DNA of 64,000 nucleotides from an uncultured Collinsella sp. (GCA_937937835.1 CALDBJ010000127.1:15867-79866), one strand, 5' to 3'. Numbered from the stretch's first letter, positions 1-8,655 are shown. Notes: a model not told the origin generated them from the letters alone. Numbers and translations: made by a program.

Positions 1-54
1 GCGCAGCTCATGGGTCACGCGATCGATATCAAGAAAAGCACCGGGCTTACCCAT
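1..54 (-). CDS. gltD: Glutamate synthase small subunit, N-terminal fragment (runs off window)
   Basis: Only the first 18 codons are inside the window; they read MGKPGAFLDIDRVTHELR, which matches the start of the NADPH-dependent small subunit of glutamate synthase. That subunit carries the FAD and NADPH sites and passes electrons to GltB. The start codon lies 5 bases after the gltB stop, and a strong GGAGG ribosome binding site overlaps the end of gltB, so the two genes are one operon. The identification rests on the short N-terminus plus position. Confidence 0.85.
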   Translation of the reverse strand, partial: MGKPGAFLDIDRVTHELR

Positions 55-59
55 GGCAC

Positions 60-3000
60 TTACGCCTCCTTCTTGGTCGAAGCAACAGAGCTGGCGGCGG
101 CGGGCACAGCGCCAGCGACACCACCCGCCACATCAAAGCGAGCGACATCGGCGGCGTCGGCGCGACCGGTCACAATGTCAAACGTCAGCTCCTCGGCCTG
201 CGCATGCGTCTTGCCGACGGCCTCGGCGGCGGCGACAATCGCCAGCACGCGCTCGTACTCGGTCGGAATGACCTTCACAAAGCGCTTGCTCATCGTCTCA
301 AAGCTGTAGAGCAGCTTAATGCCGCGCGGGCTCTGCGTCGCGTCCACGTGCTCCTGGATGAGCTCGCGAATCTGCGCCAGCTCGCCGGCAGTCGGGGCTT
401 TAAGCTCAACGCTCTCGTGGTTCACACGGGCATCGAGCGTGCCGTACTGGTCAAAGACATAGGCCACGCCACCCGTCATGCCGGCGGCGAAGTTCTGCCC
501 GACCTCGCCCAGGATGAGCGCCAGACCGCCCGTCATGTACTCGCAGCCATGGTTGCCGCAGCCCTCGACCACCACCGTGGCACCGGAGTTGCGTACGGCG
601 AAACGCTGGCCGGCAAGGCCGTTAATGAAGCCGCGACCGCTCGTAGCGCCAAAGAACGCAACGTTGCCCACGATGATGTTCTCGTCGAACTTGTAGGTCG
701 CATGCGGGTTGGGGCGCACCGACACCTCGCCGCCCGAAAGGCCCTTGCCAAAGTAGTCGTTGGCGTCGCCGCACACGTTGAGCGTAATGCCGCGCGGCAG
801 GAAGGCGCCAAAGCTCTGACCGGCCGAACCATCGCAATCGATGGTGATGGAGCCGGCGGGCAGGCCCTCGGGATGCGCCTTGGTCACCGCGTTGCCCAAG
901 ATGGTGCCCACGCAGCGGTTGACGTTGGCGATATCGGCGCGGAAGCGAATCGGACGCAGGTGCGCACGGGCATCGGCCGTATAGGGCACAAACAACGTGG
1001 AGTCGAGCGTCTTGTCGAGCTCGCTGTCCGCGGCCATCTGCGGCAGGAAGTGGCGACCGTCGGCACCCGGGATATGGGCACCAAACTCACAGGTCGCGCT
1101 TGCCAGCACGGGCGACAGATCGAGCAGGTTGGCCTTGCGGTTGCCCGGGACCTCGATCTGGCGTAAGCACTCGGGATGGCCGACCATCTCGTCGACGGTG
1201 CGGAAGCCCAGGCTCGCCATGACCTCGCGCAGCTGCTCGGCAACAAAGAGCATAAAGTGCTCAACGTGCTCGGGCTTGCCGCGGAAGCCGCGACGCAGGC
1301 GGCAGTTTTGCGTAGCGATGCCGGCCGGGCAGGTGTCCTGCTGGCAGTCGCGCTGCATGAGGCAGCCCATGGAGATGAGCGGCATGGTCGCAAAAGCAAA
1401 CTCCTCGGCACCCAGCAGGCAGGCGACGGCGACATCGGTGCCGTCCATGAGCTTGCCGTCGGCCTCGAGCACCACGCGTGAGCGCAGGCCGTTTTGCAGC
1501 AGCGTCTGCTGGGCCTCGGCAAGGCCAAGCTCCAGCGGCAGACCCGCATGCCAGATAGAGTCGCGCGCAGCGGCACCCGAGCCGCCATTGTGACCGCTGA
1601 TCAAGATCTTGTCGGCAGCACCCTTGGCCACACCGGTGGCGATGGTGCCGACGCCGGCCTCGCTGACCAGCTTGACCGACACGCGCGCGCCGGGGTTGGC
1701 GTTCTTAAGGTCAAAGATCAGCTCTGCCAGATCCTCGATAGAGTAAATATCGTGGTGCGGCGGAGGCGAAATCAGGCCGATGCCGGGCGTGGACTGACGG
1801 ACCTCGGCGATCCAGGGGTAGACCTTCTTACCGGGCAGGTGGCCACCCTCGCCGGGCTTGGCGCCCTGGGCCATCTTGATCTGAATCTCGAAGGCACTGC
1901 ACAGATAGCGGCTCGTCACGCCAAAGCGCGCACTTGCCACCTGCTTGATCGCGGAGTTCTTGGAGTCACCGTTAGCCAGCGGGGTCTCGCGACGCGGATC
2001 CTCACCGCCCTCGCCGGAGTTGGAACGGCCGTGCAGACGGTTCATGGCGATGGCCATGCACTCGTGTGCCTCTTTGCTGATGGAGCCATACGACATGGCG
2101 CCGGTGTTAAAGCGGCGGACGATGTTGCGCGCGGGCTCGACCTCGTCGAGTGCCACCGGAGTGCGGCCGCTGGCATCAAAGTCGAGCAAGTCGCGCAGGC
2201 GCACGGCCCGGCCGGTGCGGTGCAGGCGGGCGCTGTACTCCTTAAAGGTGTCGTAGCTGTCCTCACGGCAGGCGGTCTGCAGCAAGTAGACGGTCTGAGG
2301 GTCGATCAGGTGATCCTCGCCGCCGAGCGGGCGCCACTTGGTCAGGCCCAGTGTGGGCAGCTGATCGGGAGCCGGACTCTTAAGGATAGCGAGCGCGGCG
2401 TCGTAGCGCTCATTCTGCTCGCGCTCGACGTCCTCGACACCCATACCGCCCACACGGCTCACCGTGCCGGCGAAGTACGCGTTGACGAACTCCGGCGTAA
2501 AGCCCACGGCCTCGAAGATCTGCGCCGAATGGTAGCTCTGCACCGTGGAGATGCCCATCTTGGACATGATGGAGACGATGCCCGCCGTCGCGGCCTTGTT
2601 GTAGTTGGCAATGCCCCGCTCGGCCGTCACGTCCAGGTCGCCGCGCGCCGCCAGATCGCGGATGCACACATGTGCGTTGTACGGATAGATGCCGCTCGAG
2701 GAGTAGCCCACCAGTGCCGCAAAGTCGTGCGGAGACACGGCATCGCCGCACTCCACCACGATATCGGCAAAGGTGCGCACGCCAGCGCGGATCAGGTGAT
2801 TGTGCACGCAGCCCACGGCGAGCAGCGACGGCACGGGCACCTCGCCCGCAGCGGCACGATCGCTCAGCACCACGATGTTCACGCCGTCGCGGACCGCAGC
2901 CTCAACGTCCTCGGCAAGCTGCTTGAGCGCAGCCTGCAGTGCGCCCTCGCCGGCGTCGCGGCGGTAGACGGCACGGAAGCGGCGAGTCTTAAAGCCCACG

Positions 3001-4757
3001 CGGTCGATGGCGCAGATGCGGTCAAACTCCTCCTCGTTGAGCAACGGACGCTCCAAGCGCACCAGCTGGCAGGCCGTACGGGAGTCCTCGAGCAGGTTAC
3101 CGTGGTTGCCCAGGTAGAGCGTGGTCGAGGTGACCATATGCTCGCGTAGGGCGTCGATCGGCGGGTTCGTGACCTGAGCGAACAGCTGATAGAAGTAGTC
3201 AAAGAACGAGCGCGTCTTCTTGGACAGGCAGGCCAGCGGCGCGTCGATGCCCATCGAGGCGAGCGGCGCCTTGCCCTGCTGGGCCATGGGACGCACGACC
3301 TCGTCGACGTCATCCCAGTGGTAGCCGAGCTTGGCCATGCGCACGGCGGCGGGCACCTCGGCGTCCTCGGCGGGCGTTGCCGCAACGGGCTCATCGAGCG
3401 CGTCAACGGTCAGCGTCTCCTCGGCAATCCAGTCGCGGTAGGGCTTTTCCTTGGCGTAACGGGCGCGCAGCTCATCGTTGTAGATCACGCGGCCGCGGGC
3501 AAAATCGACCTCGAGCATCTGGCCCGGCCCCAGACAGCCGCTCGTCAGGATGTTCTCGGGGCTCACCTCGATGGTGCCCACCTCGCTTGCCAGCATAAAG
3601 CGACCGTCGCGCGTCACATAGTAGCGGGCGGGACGCAGGCCGTTACGGTCGAGGGCGGCACCCAGCGTGCGACCGTCGGTAAAGGCGATGGCCGCCGGGC
3701 CGTCCCACGGCTCCATGAGCATGGACTGGTAGGCGTCGTAGGCGCGGCGTTCCTCGCTCAGACTGTCGTTGTGGTCCCACGGCTCGGGCAGCAGCATGGA
3801 CGCGGCACGCGTGAGCGGGCGACCGTTCATGACCAAGAACTCGAGCACGTTGTCCAGAATCGCGGAGTCGGAACCCTCGCGGTTGATGATGGGCATCACA
3901 CGCTCAAGATCGTGCTGCAACACGGGACTGTACAGGTTGGGTTCGCGGGCGCGAATCCAGTTGACGTTGCCCTTGAGGGTGTTGATCTCGCCGTTGTGGA
4001 TGATAAAGCGGTTGGGGTGCGCGCGCTCCCAGCTGGGCGTGGTGTTGGTGGAGTAGCGTGAGTGGACGAGCGCCACGGCCGTCTTGACGGCGGCATCGTT
4101 GAGATCGATGAAGAAGCGACGCATCTGCGTGGCGACGAGCATGCCCTTGTACACGATAGTACGCGAGCTCATGGAGCACACGTAGAAGATCTTATCGCGC
4201 AGGGCAAACTCGGCGTCGGCCTTCTTTTCGATGGTGCGGCGACACACGTACAGACGGCGCTCAAAGGCGTCGCCCGCCGGCGTGTCGTCCGGACGACCCA
4301 GGAAGGCCTGCAGGATAGTGGGCATACAGGCGCGGGCCGTCTCGCCCAGGTCGTGCGGGTCGACCGGCACCTCGCGCCAAAAGAGCAGCGGCACGCCGGC
4401 CTCGGCGCAGCCCTCCTCAAACACGCGGCGGGCATCCTCTACGCCCTTGTCGTCCTGCGGGAAGAACAGCATGGCCACGCCATAGTCGCCCTCTGCCGGC
4501 AGGATCTGGCCGCACTTTTGAGCCTCTTTACGGAAAAAGTGGTGCGGAACCTGGAACAGGATGCCAGCACCGTCACCGGTATTCTTCTCAAGTCCCGTGC
4601 CGCCGCGGTGCTCCAAGTTGACCAGAATGGACAGCGCATCGTCCAGAATCTGGTGATGGCGCTCACCGTTGATATCGGCAAGCGCGCCGATGCCACATGC
4701 ATCGTGATCGAATTCGGGGCGATAAAGGCCCTGCTGCTGAGCGGAATCTGCCTGCAT
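60..4757 (-). CDS. gltB: Glutamate synthase large subunit (ferredoxin/NADPH GOGAT alpha)
   Basis: The protein makes two glutamates from glutamine and 2-oxoglutarate, using electrons from GltD, and assimilates ammonium together with glutamine synthetase. It has 1565 residues, the normal length. A class II glutaminase domain begins at Cys21 (DACGIGA), so the first 20 residues are the usual cleaved propeptide. A central domain follows, then the FMN/2-oxoglutarate synthase domain with the glycine-rich stretch SGHNGGSGAAA. The 3Fe-4S cysteines fall near residues 1129-1140 (GCLMQRDCQQDTC). The C-terminal GXGXG beta-helix holds repeated motifs such as GGLALILGEVG. gltD follows directly. A long antisense reading frame exists but looks like a GC-rich shadow. 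The start MQADSAQQQ leaves a propeptide of normal size. Confidence 0.97.
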   Translation of the reverse strand: MQADSAQQQGLYRPEFDHDACGIGALADINGERHHQILDDALSILVNLEHRGGTGLEKNTGDGAGILFQVPHHFFRKEAQKCGQILPAEGDYGVAMLFFPQDDKGVEDARRVFEEGCAEAGVPLLFWREVPVDPHDLGETARACMPTILQAFLGRPDDTPAGDAFERRLYVCRRTIEKKADAEFALRDKIFYVCSMSSRTIVYKGMLVATQMRRFFIDLNDAAVKTAVALVHSRYSTNTTPSWERAHPNRFIIHNGEINTLKGNVNWIRAREPNLYSPVLQHDLERVMPIINREGSDSAILDNVLEFLVMNGRPLTRAASMLLPEPWDHNDSLSEERRAYDAYQSMLMEPWDGPAAIAFTDGRTLGAALDRNGLRPARYYVTRDGRFMLASEVGTIEVSPENILTSGCLGPGQMLEVDFARGRVIYNDELRARYAKEKPYRDWIAEETLTVDALDEPVAATPAEDAEVPAAVRMAKLGYHWDDVDEVVRPMAQQGKAPLASMGIDAPLACLSKKTRSFFDYFYQLFAQVTNPPIDALREHMVTSTTLYLGNHGNLLEDSRTACQLVRLERPLLNEEEFDRICAIDRVGFKTRRFRAVYRRDAGEGALQAALKQLAEDVEAAVRDGVNIVVLSDRAAAGEVPVPSLLAVGCVHNHLIRAGVRTFADIVVECGDAVSPHDFAALVGYSSSGIYPYNAHVCIRDLAARGDLDVTAERGIANYNKAATAGIVSIMSKMGISTVQSYHSAQIFEAVGFTPEFVNAYFAGTVSRVGGMGVEDVEREQNERYDAALAILKSPAPDQLPTLGLTKWRPLGGEDHLIDPQTVYLLQTACREDSYDTFKEYSARLHRTGRAVRLRDLLDFDASGRTPVALDEVEPARNIVRRFNTGAMSYGSISKEAHECMAIAMNRLHGRSNSGEGGEDPRRETPLANGDSKNSAIKQVASARFGVTSRYLCSAFEIQIKMAQGAKPGEGGHLPGKKVYPWIAEVRQSTPGIGLISPPPHHDIYSIEDLAELIFDLKNANPGARVSVKLVSEAGVGTIATGVAKGAADKILISGHNGGSGAAARDSIWHAGLPLELGLAEAQQTLLQNGLRSRVVLEADGKLMDGTDVAVACLLGAEEFAFATMPLISMGCLMQRDCQQDTCPAGIATQNCRLRRGFRGKPEHVEHFMLFVAEQLREVMASLGFRTVDEMVGHPECLRQIEVPGNRKANLLDLSPVLASATCEFGAHIPGADGRHFLPQMAADSELDKTLDSTLFVPYTADARAHLRPIRFRADIANVNRCVGTILGNAVTKAHPEGLPAGSITIDCDGSAGQSFGAFLPRGITLNVCGDANDYFGKGLSGGEVSVRPNPHATYKFDENIIVGNVAFFGATSGRGFINGLAGQRFAVRNSGATVVVEGCGNHGCEYMTGGLALILGEVGQNFAAGMTGGVAYVFDQYGTLDARVNHESVELKAPTAGELAQIRELIQEHVDATQSPRGIKLLYSFETMSKRFVKVIPTEYERVLAIVAAAEAVGKTHAQAEELTFDIVTGRADAADVARFDVAGGVAGAVPAAASSVASTKKEA

Positions 4758-4942
4758 CGCGATCCTCCCCTAGACATTTAGACAGTCAGTTGAATAGGCA
4801 TACTAGGAGCATCGCCGGCCCGTTGTGTTTCCCGCCCGTTTCGAAACAATCGCGTAACGCGCGCCCTACGAGTGGACACCGCCGACCTCAAGGACGACAA
4901 CAAGGCGCCCAAGTTCGACCTGTAAGCTCACCGCTTCAAACA

Positions 4943-4998
4943 TCTCAATCTGTAACAGTAAGACCCAATTTCCATCCCTAGTTGTTACAGATCAAGAC
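4943..4998. repeat. Solitary copy of hairpin repeat family A
   Basis: This 56-bp imperfect palindrome has the arm pattern TCTCAATCTGTAACA and TGTTACAGATCAAGA with an AGACCC element on the left side of the loop. It has the same length and layout as the four tandem units at 7271-7565. It sits in the gltB/gpmA divergent region, upstream of the gpmA promoter candidate. Confidence 0.85.
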
Positions 4999-5055
4999 AT
5001 TTCAGCAATCCCCTTTCACCATCCTATTCAAATACAACAATTTTGTTAGTCTTGG

Positions 5056-5084
5056 TTAACTTCTGAGCCTAAAACGGGTATCCT
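5056..5084 (+). promoter_or_regulatory. Candidate sigma70-type promoter of gpmA
   Basis: TTAACT (5056-5061) and TATCCT (5079-5084) are spaced by exactly 17 bp in an AT-rich stretch, 53 bases before the gpmA start codon. It is a sequence match only. Confidence 0.5.
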
Positions 5085-5136
5085 TTGCGGCGTCAAACAA
5101 ACGGCACGCATGCCGTGCCACATTAAGGAGGCCCCT

Positions 5137-5910
5137 ATGGCAAACCAGACAGACCAACAGACGATCCAACTCGTCCTTATCCGCCACGGAGAGTCGGAGT
5201 GGAACAAACTCAACCTGTTCACCGGCTGGACCGACGCAGAGCTCACCGACACGGGCCGCGAAGAAGCCGCCGCAGGCGGTCGAGCCCTCAAAGAAGCCGG
5301 TTTCGACTTTGACGTCTGCTACACTTCGCGCCTCAAGCGCGCGATCCACACCCTCAACATCGTGCTCGGCCAAATGGATCGCGAGTGGCTGCCCGTCATC
5401 AAATCCTGGAAGCTCAACGAGCGCCACTACGGCGCGCTGCAGGGTCTCAACAAGGCCGATGCCGCGGCGGAGCACGGCGACGAACAGGTGCTCATCTGGC
5501 GCCGCTCCTTCGATATCTGCCCGCCGGCACTCGAGCCGAACGACGCGCGCGATCCCCACACCCAGGAGCAATGCCGTGATGTCGCACCCGACCAGCTGCC
5601 CTACACCGAGTGCCTCAAGGACACGATAGCCCGTGCCTGGCCTTATTTCGAAGACGAGATTCGCCCCCAGATGCTCGCCGGCAAGCGCGTACTCATCGCC
5701 GCACACGGCAACTCCCTGCGCTCTCTCGTCATGAAGTTCGAGCACCTCACGCCCGAGGAGATCCTCAAGGTCAACATCCCCACCGGCGTGCCGCTCGTCT
5801 ACACCTTCGATGCCGATTTCAACGTCCTCGACAAGCGCTACATCGGCGACCCGGCGACCATCGCCGCCAAGATCGACGCCGTGGCCAACCAAGGCAAGGC
5901 GCACAAGTAG
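5137..5910 (+). CDS. gpmA: 2,3-bisphosphoglycerate-dependent phosphoglycerate mutase
   Basis: This glycolytic enzyme interconverts 3- and 2-phosphoglycerate through a phosphohistidine. The start at 5137 (MANQTD) is chosen because AAGGAGG ends 5 bases before it; an upstream in-frame ATG at 5110 lacks such a site. The 257-residue product has the histidine-phosphatase signature LIRHGESEWN with the nucleophile His17. The family motif WTDAELTDTG and the second active-site histidine near residue 190 (AAHGNSLR) follow. Length and motifs match the dPGM family (about 250 residues). The gene appears to be monocistronic, with a hairpin between it and mntH. Confidence 0.96.
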   Translation: MANQTDQQTIQLVLIRHGESEWNKLNLFTGWTDAELTDTGREEAAAGGRALKEAGFDFDVCYTSRLKRAIHTLNIVLGQMDREWLPVIKSWKLNERHYGALQGLNKADAAAEHGDEQVLIWRRSFDICPPALEPNDARDPHTQEQCRDVAPDQLPYTECLKDTIARAWPYFEDEIRPQMLAGKRVLIAAHGNSLRSLVMKFEHLTPEEILKVNIPTGVPLVYTFDADFNVLDKRYIGDPATIAAKIDAVANQGKAHK

Positions 5911-5927
5911 CCCAAACCTAAACCCAG

Positions 5928-5964
5928 GGCGTGGCGCCGCGCAACCCAAGTGCAGCGCCACGCC
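5928..5964. promoter_or_regulatory. GC-rich hairpin between gpmA and mntH
   Basis: Two perfect 10-bp arms, GGCGTGGCGC and GCGCCACGCC, enclose a 17-base loop. There is no T-run after it, so it is not a clear intrinsic terminator. It lies 21 bases upstream of the mntH start and could affect mntH expression or end gpmA transcripts. Confidence 0.5.
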
Positions 5965-5985
5965 ACCCCAACGTAGGAACCAGCC

Positions 5986-7242
5986 ATGCTCAACCATCTC
6001 AAACAACACTTTGGCTCGCACCGCACTGGCGGTCACGGAGGCCTAGACATTGCGCGGCATATCGGCCCCGGGTTGCTCGTCACCGTCGGCTTTATCGACC
6101 CGGGCAACTGGGCCTCCAATATGGCCGCGGGCTCGCAGTTTGGCTACGCGCTGCTGTGGATCGTCACGCTGTCCACGATTATGCTCATTGTGCTGCAGCA
6201 CAACGCGGCACACCTGGGTATCGCAACGGGCGCCTGTCTTGCCGAGGCCACGACACGCTACCTCTCCCGCTTCGTTGGACGCACGGTACTCGTCAGTGCT
6301 TATCTCGCGACCATCGCCACCACCATGGCCGAAGTCCTGGGTGGTGCGATTGCCCTTCAAATGCTCTTTGGGCTGCCCGTACGCGCCGGCTGCGTCATCG
6401 TGGCGGCGGCATCGATGGCGATGCTCATGACGAGCTCCTACAAACGCGCCGAGCGCTGGATTATCGCCTTCGTGGGCGTGGTAGGACTCTCGTTTTTGGC
6501 CGAGCTTGCACTAGTCAACGTCGACTGGCCGCAAGCCGCCACAAGCTGGATCACACCCAGTATGCCCACCGGCTCTGCCGCGATTATCGTAAGTGTCCTA
6601 GGCGCGGTCGTTATGCCCCACAACCTTTTTCTGCACTCCGAGGTCATCCAATCCATGCACTTCGAAGGCCAAGGCGAGCAGGTTATCGAAGAGCGTCTGC
6701 GCTACGAGCTTTTCGACACGCTCTTTTCGATGGGCGTGGGTTGGGCAATCAACTCGGCCATGGTCATCCTGGCCGCGACGACCTTCTTTGCGCACGGCAT
6801 TGTCGTAGACGACCTCGCCGTCGCAGCGGCCACGCTCTCCCCCATTCTGGGCCCGGCAAGCTCGACCATCTTTGCGGTAGCGCTGCTGTTCGCGGGACTA
6901 TCGAGTAGTGTGACGGCGGGCATGGCGGCGGGAACCATCACCGCGGGCATGTTCGACGAGGAATACGACATCCACGACCGACATTCCTCGATCGGGGTGG
7001 CGGCTTGTTTCGTCGGCGCTGTGACGGCGTGCTTGGTCGTCCCGAATCCTTTTGAAGGTCTCATTTGGAGTCAGGCGCTGCTGTCGCTTCAGCTGCCGAT
7101 TACGGTCTTTGTGCTCATACGGCTCACCAGCTCACGCCGCGTCATGGGCAAATACGCCAACTCGCGCCCGCTCAACGCGCTGCTCGTAGGGATCGGTGCC
7201 ATCGTGACGATTCTCGATGTCGTGTTGTTGACAGGGATGTAA
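5986..7242 (+). CDS. mntH: Nramp-family divalent metal (Mn2+/Fe2+) transporter
   Basis: This integral membrane protein of 418 residues imports divalent metals such as manganese or iron with protons. The two metal-binding signatures of the family are intact: DPGN at residues 38-41 in the first membrane helix, and MPHN at 210-213 in the sixth (VVMPHNLFLHS). About eleven hydrophobic helices can be seen. The start has only a weak upstream purine stretch (TAGGAA). The hairpin at 5928-5964 precedes it and a tandem hairpin array starts 28 bases after its stop. The substrate among the divalent metals cannot be read from sequence. Confidence 0.93.
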   Translation: MLNHLKQHFGSHRTGGHGGLDIARHIGPGLLVTVGFIDPGNWASNMAAGSQFGYALLWIVTLSTIMLIVLQHNAAHLGIATGACLAEATTRYLSRFVGRTVLVSAYLATIATTMAEVLGGAIALQMLFGLPVRAGCVIVAAASMAMLMTSSYKRAERWIIAFVGVVGLSFLAELALVNVDWPQAATSWITPSMPTGSAAIIVSVLGAVVMPHNLFLHSEVIQSMHFEGQGEQVIEERLRYELFDTLFSMGVGWAINSAMVILAATTFFAHGIVVDDLAVAAATLSPILGPASSTIFAVALLFAGLSSSVTAGMAAGTITAGMFDEEYDIHDRHSSIGVAACFVGAVTACLVVPNPFEGLIWSQALLSLQLPITVFVLIRLTSSRRVMGKYANSRPLNALLVGIGAIVTILDVVLLTGM

Positions 7243-7270
7243 TGGGACGGGGCACCCACCCAGGCAAACG

Positions 7271-7565
7271 TCTCGATCTGTAACATCTAGACCCGCTTTT
7301 GATGTCCAGATGTTACAGATCGAGATCATTCCGAGGAACAGCTCCGTTTGTCTCAATCTGTAACACGTAGACCCCGTTTTTACCGTCAGATATTACAGAT
7401 TGAGATTTTGAGAATGATGGTTTTGGTTTGTCTCGATCTGTAACAGGTGGACCCGATTTCCGCTTCTAGATGTTACAGATCGAGACATTTCTTCAGCTCC
7501 AACCTTTTGTCTCGATCTGTAACAGATAGACCCTTTTTGAGCCGTTAGATGTTACAGATTAAGAC
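7271..7565. repeat. Tandem array of four 56-bp hairpin units (family A)
   Basis: The units lie at 7271-7326, 7351-7406, 7431-7486 and 7510-7565, each exactly 56 bp with 23-24-bp spacers, so the period is 79-80 bp. The left arm is TCTCRATCTGTAACA, the right arm TGTTACAGATYRAGA with small changes, and the left side of each loop keeps GACCC, usually as TAGACCC. The G/A difference in the left arm is matched by C/T in the right arm between units 1 and 2, which keeps the stem paired. No gene lies inside the array. It fills most of the 467-bp gap between mntH and the rubredoxin gene. Confidence 0.9.
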
Positions 7566-7635
7566 AAACAGTCAGCCGGACTCACGACAGACAGGATAGG
7601 CTAACAGCAGCCGTGATCCCTTGGGGGCGGAAGAA

Positions 7636-7670
7636 AAGGGCCCCGGCCGGGATGACCGACCGGGGCCCTT
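7636..7670 (-). terminator. Intrinsic terminator of the rubredoxin transcript
   Basis: An 11-bp GC-rich inverted repeat (AAGGGCCCCGG / CCGGGGCCCTT) with a 13-base loop is followed on the minus strand by TTTTCTTC. It lies 40 bases downstream of the rubredoxin stop codon. Confidence 0.8.
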
Positions 7671-7709
7671 GGACAGAGCTATGTTCGGCTTTCGCCGTGT
7701 GCCTGCGAG

Positions 7710-7853
7710 CTACTCCTCGACAAGCTCAAACTGATCGGGGCCGACGCCGCACACCGGGCACACGTAGTCCTCGGGCAGCTCGGGCGTGTCGACCTCAACC
7801 TCGTAACCGCAAACGACGCACACAAACTTATACGTCTTCTTCTCCTCAGCCAT
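7710..7853 (-). CDS. Short rubredoxin-type protein
   Basis: This is a 47-residue one-electron carrier with a single iron bound by four cysteines: Cys12 and Cys15 (CVVCG) and Cys32 and Cys35 (CPVCG). The spacing between the two pairs is short, as in the rubredoxin domains of rubrerythrins. The usual middle segment of classical rubredoxins (about 52-54 residues) is partly missing. AGAGGAGA precedes the ATG. The next gene upstream on the same strand is a flavin reductase-like protein, a natural electron donor, and a terminator follows. A role in oxygen or peroxide detoxification is likely from the family, but the partner oxidase is not in the window. Confidence 0.9.
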   Translation of the reverse strand: MAEEKKTYKFVCVVCGYEVEVDTPELPEDYVCPVCGVGPDQFELVEE

Positions 7854-7942
7854 GATGTTCTCCTCTCGAACGCGACTGGTGATGTACTTCGCTTATTAGT
7901 ATATGTTCTCAATAATATAATGCAAGTGTTTTTACAACAATT

Positions 7943-8446
7943 CTAGCCTTGATAGGACGAGGCCTTCGGAGGCGTCTTGCCCTTCAGAACCTTGTGATAG
8001 TAGTCGTACGTCAGCGGCGTCTCGTCGCTCAGGCGCTCGGCATCCTCGACCTCGCCGATAAACAGTAGATGCGTGCCCACATCCACAGTATCGATCAAAC
8101 GGCAGCTAAACAGCGCTGCCGCGTGCTCGGGCACATAGGGCATGCCCAGAGCCGTCTCGCGGGTCTCGTATTTGGCAAACTTGTCATAGTCGCTGCTGGT
8201 GCGGAACCCAAAGTTACCGATGTAGAGCATGTCGGCAGTCTGATCGATCACGGTCAGCGCGAACGCTTTGGCCGATGCGATGACGCCCGAGGTGACGTTG
8301 TCCTTGTTCACGGCAACCGAAATGCGCGGCGGCATGGACGTCACCTGCACCGCCGTATTGATGACGCAGCCGGCGCGCAGCCCGTCTGCCGCAGCGCTCA
8401 CCACGTACAGACCACTCGGCATGGTAAAGAACGCAGTTTTGTCCAT
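7943..8446 (-). CDS. Flavin reductase-like (FMN-binding split barrel) protein
   Basis: The 167-residue product begins MDKTAFFTMPSGLYVVSAA and has the flavoredoxin/flavin-reductase fold pattern: the conserved phrase GCVINTAVQVTSMPPRISVAV, then SGVIASAKAFALTVI. Members bind FMN and move electrons from NAD(P)H to small iron proteins or free flavin. The reading frame extends further upstream, but those codons run through a terminator and a repeat, so the start at 8446 (after GGGGAG) is preferred. It is transcribed towards the rubredoxin gene 89 bases away. The pair resembles, as two genes, the fused high-molecular-weight rubredoxin of acetogens. Confidence 0.85.
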   Translation of the reverse strand: MDKTAFFTMPSGLYVVSAAADGLRAGCVINTAVQVTSMPPRISVAVNKDNVTSGVIASAKAFALTVIDQTADMLYIGNFGFRTSSDYDKFAKYETRETALGMPYVPEHAAALFSCRLIDTVDVGTHLLFIGEVEDAERLSDETPLTYDYYHKVLKGKTPPKASSYQG

Positions 8447-8497
8447 AACGATCACTCCCCTAACCCGGGTTGGTACCTTATGGATGTATGTACCCAC

Positions 8498-8528
8498 AAA
8501 AAAGGCGGCGCCCATAACGGACGCCGCC
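8498..8528 (-). terminator. Intrinsic terminator downstream of smpB
   Basis: GGCGGCG/CGCCGCC form a stem with an 11-base loop, followed on the minus strand by TTTTTT. It ends the smpB transcript before the flavin reductase gene. Confidence 0.8.
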
Positions 8529-8576
8529 CCATACACATATGTGCCAAGATTGCAGGTCAGCCAAGTCCCTCCACCA

Positions 8577-8643
8577 AGTTGCGGTGAAATAGTTCCTGCT
8601 TGTCGGGTATTTGGCCTCAAACAGGAACTATTCCACCGCAACT
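8577..8643. repeat. Palindromic repeat family C, copy 1
   Basis: A 67-bp palindrome with outer arms AGTTGCGGTGAAATA and TATTCCACCGCAACT and inner arms GTTCCTG/CAGGAAC. It lies directly after the smpB stop codon. Four further copies occur in this window. Confidence 0.88.
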
Positions 8644-8655
8644 TATACAGAGTGC

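Larger units (their letters stand above)
4758..5136. other. Divergent intergenic region between gltB and gpmA
   Basis: This 379-bp gap separates the divergent genes gltB (minus) and gpmA (plus). It contains one solitary 56-bp hairpin repeat of the type that is arrayed at 7271-7565, an AT-rich stretch with a candidate gpmA promoter, and a small hairpin (ACGGCA/TGCCGT, 5101-5116) just upstream of the gpmA ribosome binding site. A short coding-like stretch at 4872-4925 reads VDTADLKDDNKAPKFDL then stop on the plus strand. It may be the tail of a lost gene, but it is too short to assign. Confidence 0.7.

Noticed and set aside
204..4781. Long antisense reading frames over gltB (plus strand)
   Set aside because: They overlap a fully supported gltB, have no ribosome binding sites or family features, and are expected from high-GC codon bias.
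4872..4925. Remnant of a gene ending in VDTADLKDDNKAPKFDL
   Set aside because: The stretch reads like a real C-terminus but has only 17 codons, no start and no identifiable family, so it is not listed as a pseudogene.
7271..7565. CRISPR array
   Set aside because: There are only four units, the repeats (56 bp) are longer than the spacers (23-24 bp), the repeats differ from each other, each unit is a full palindrome, and no cas gene is near.
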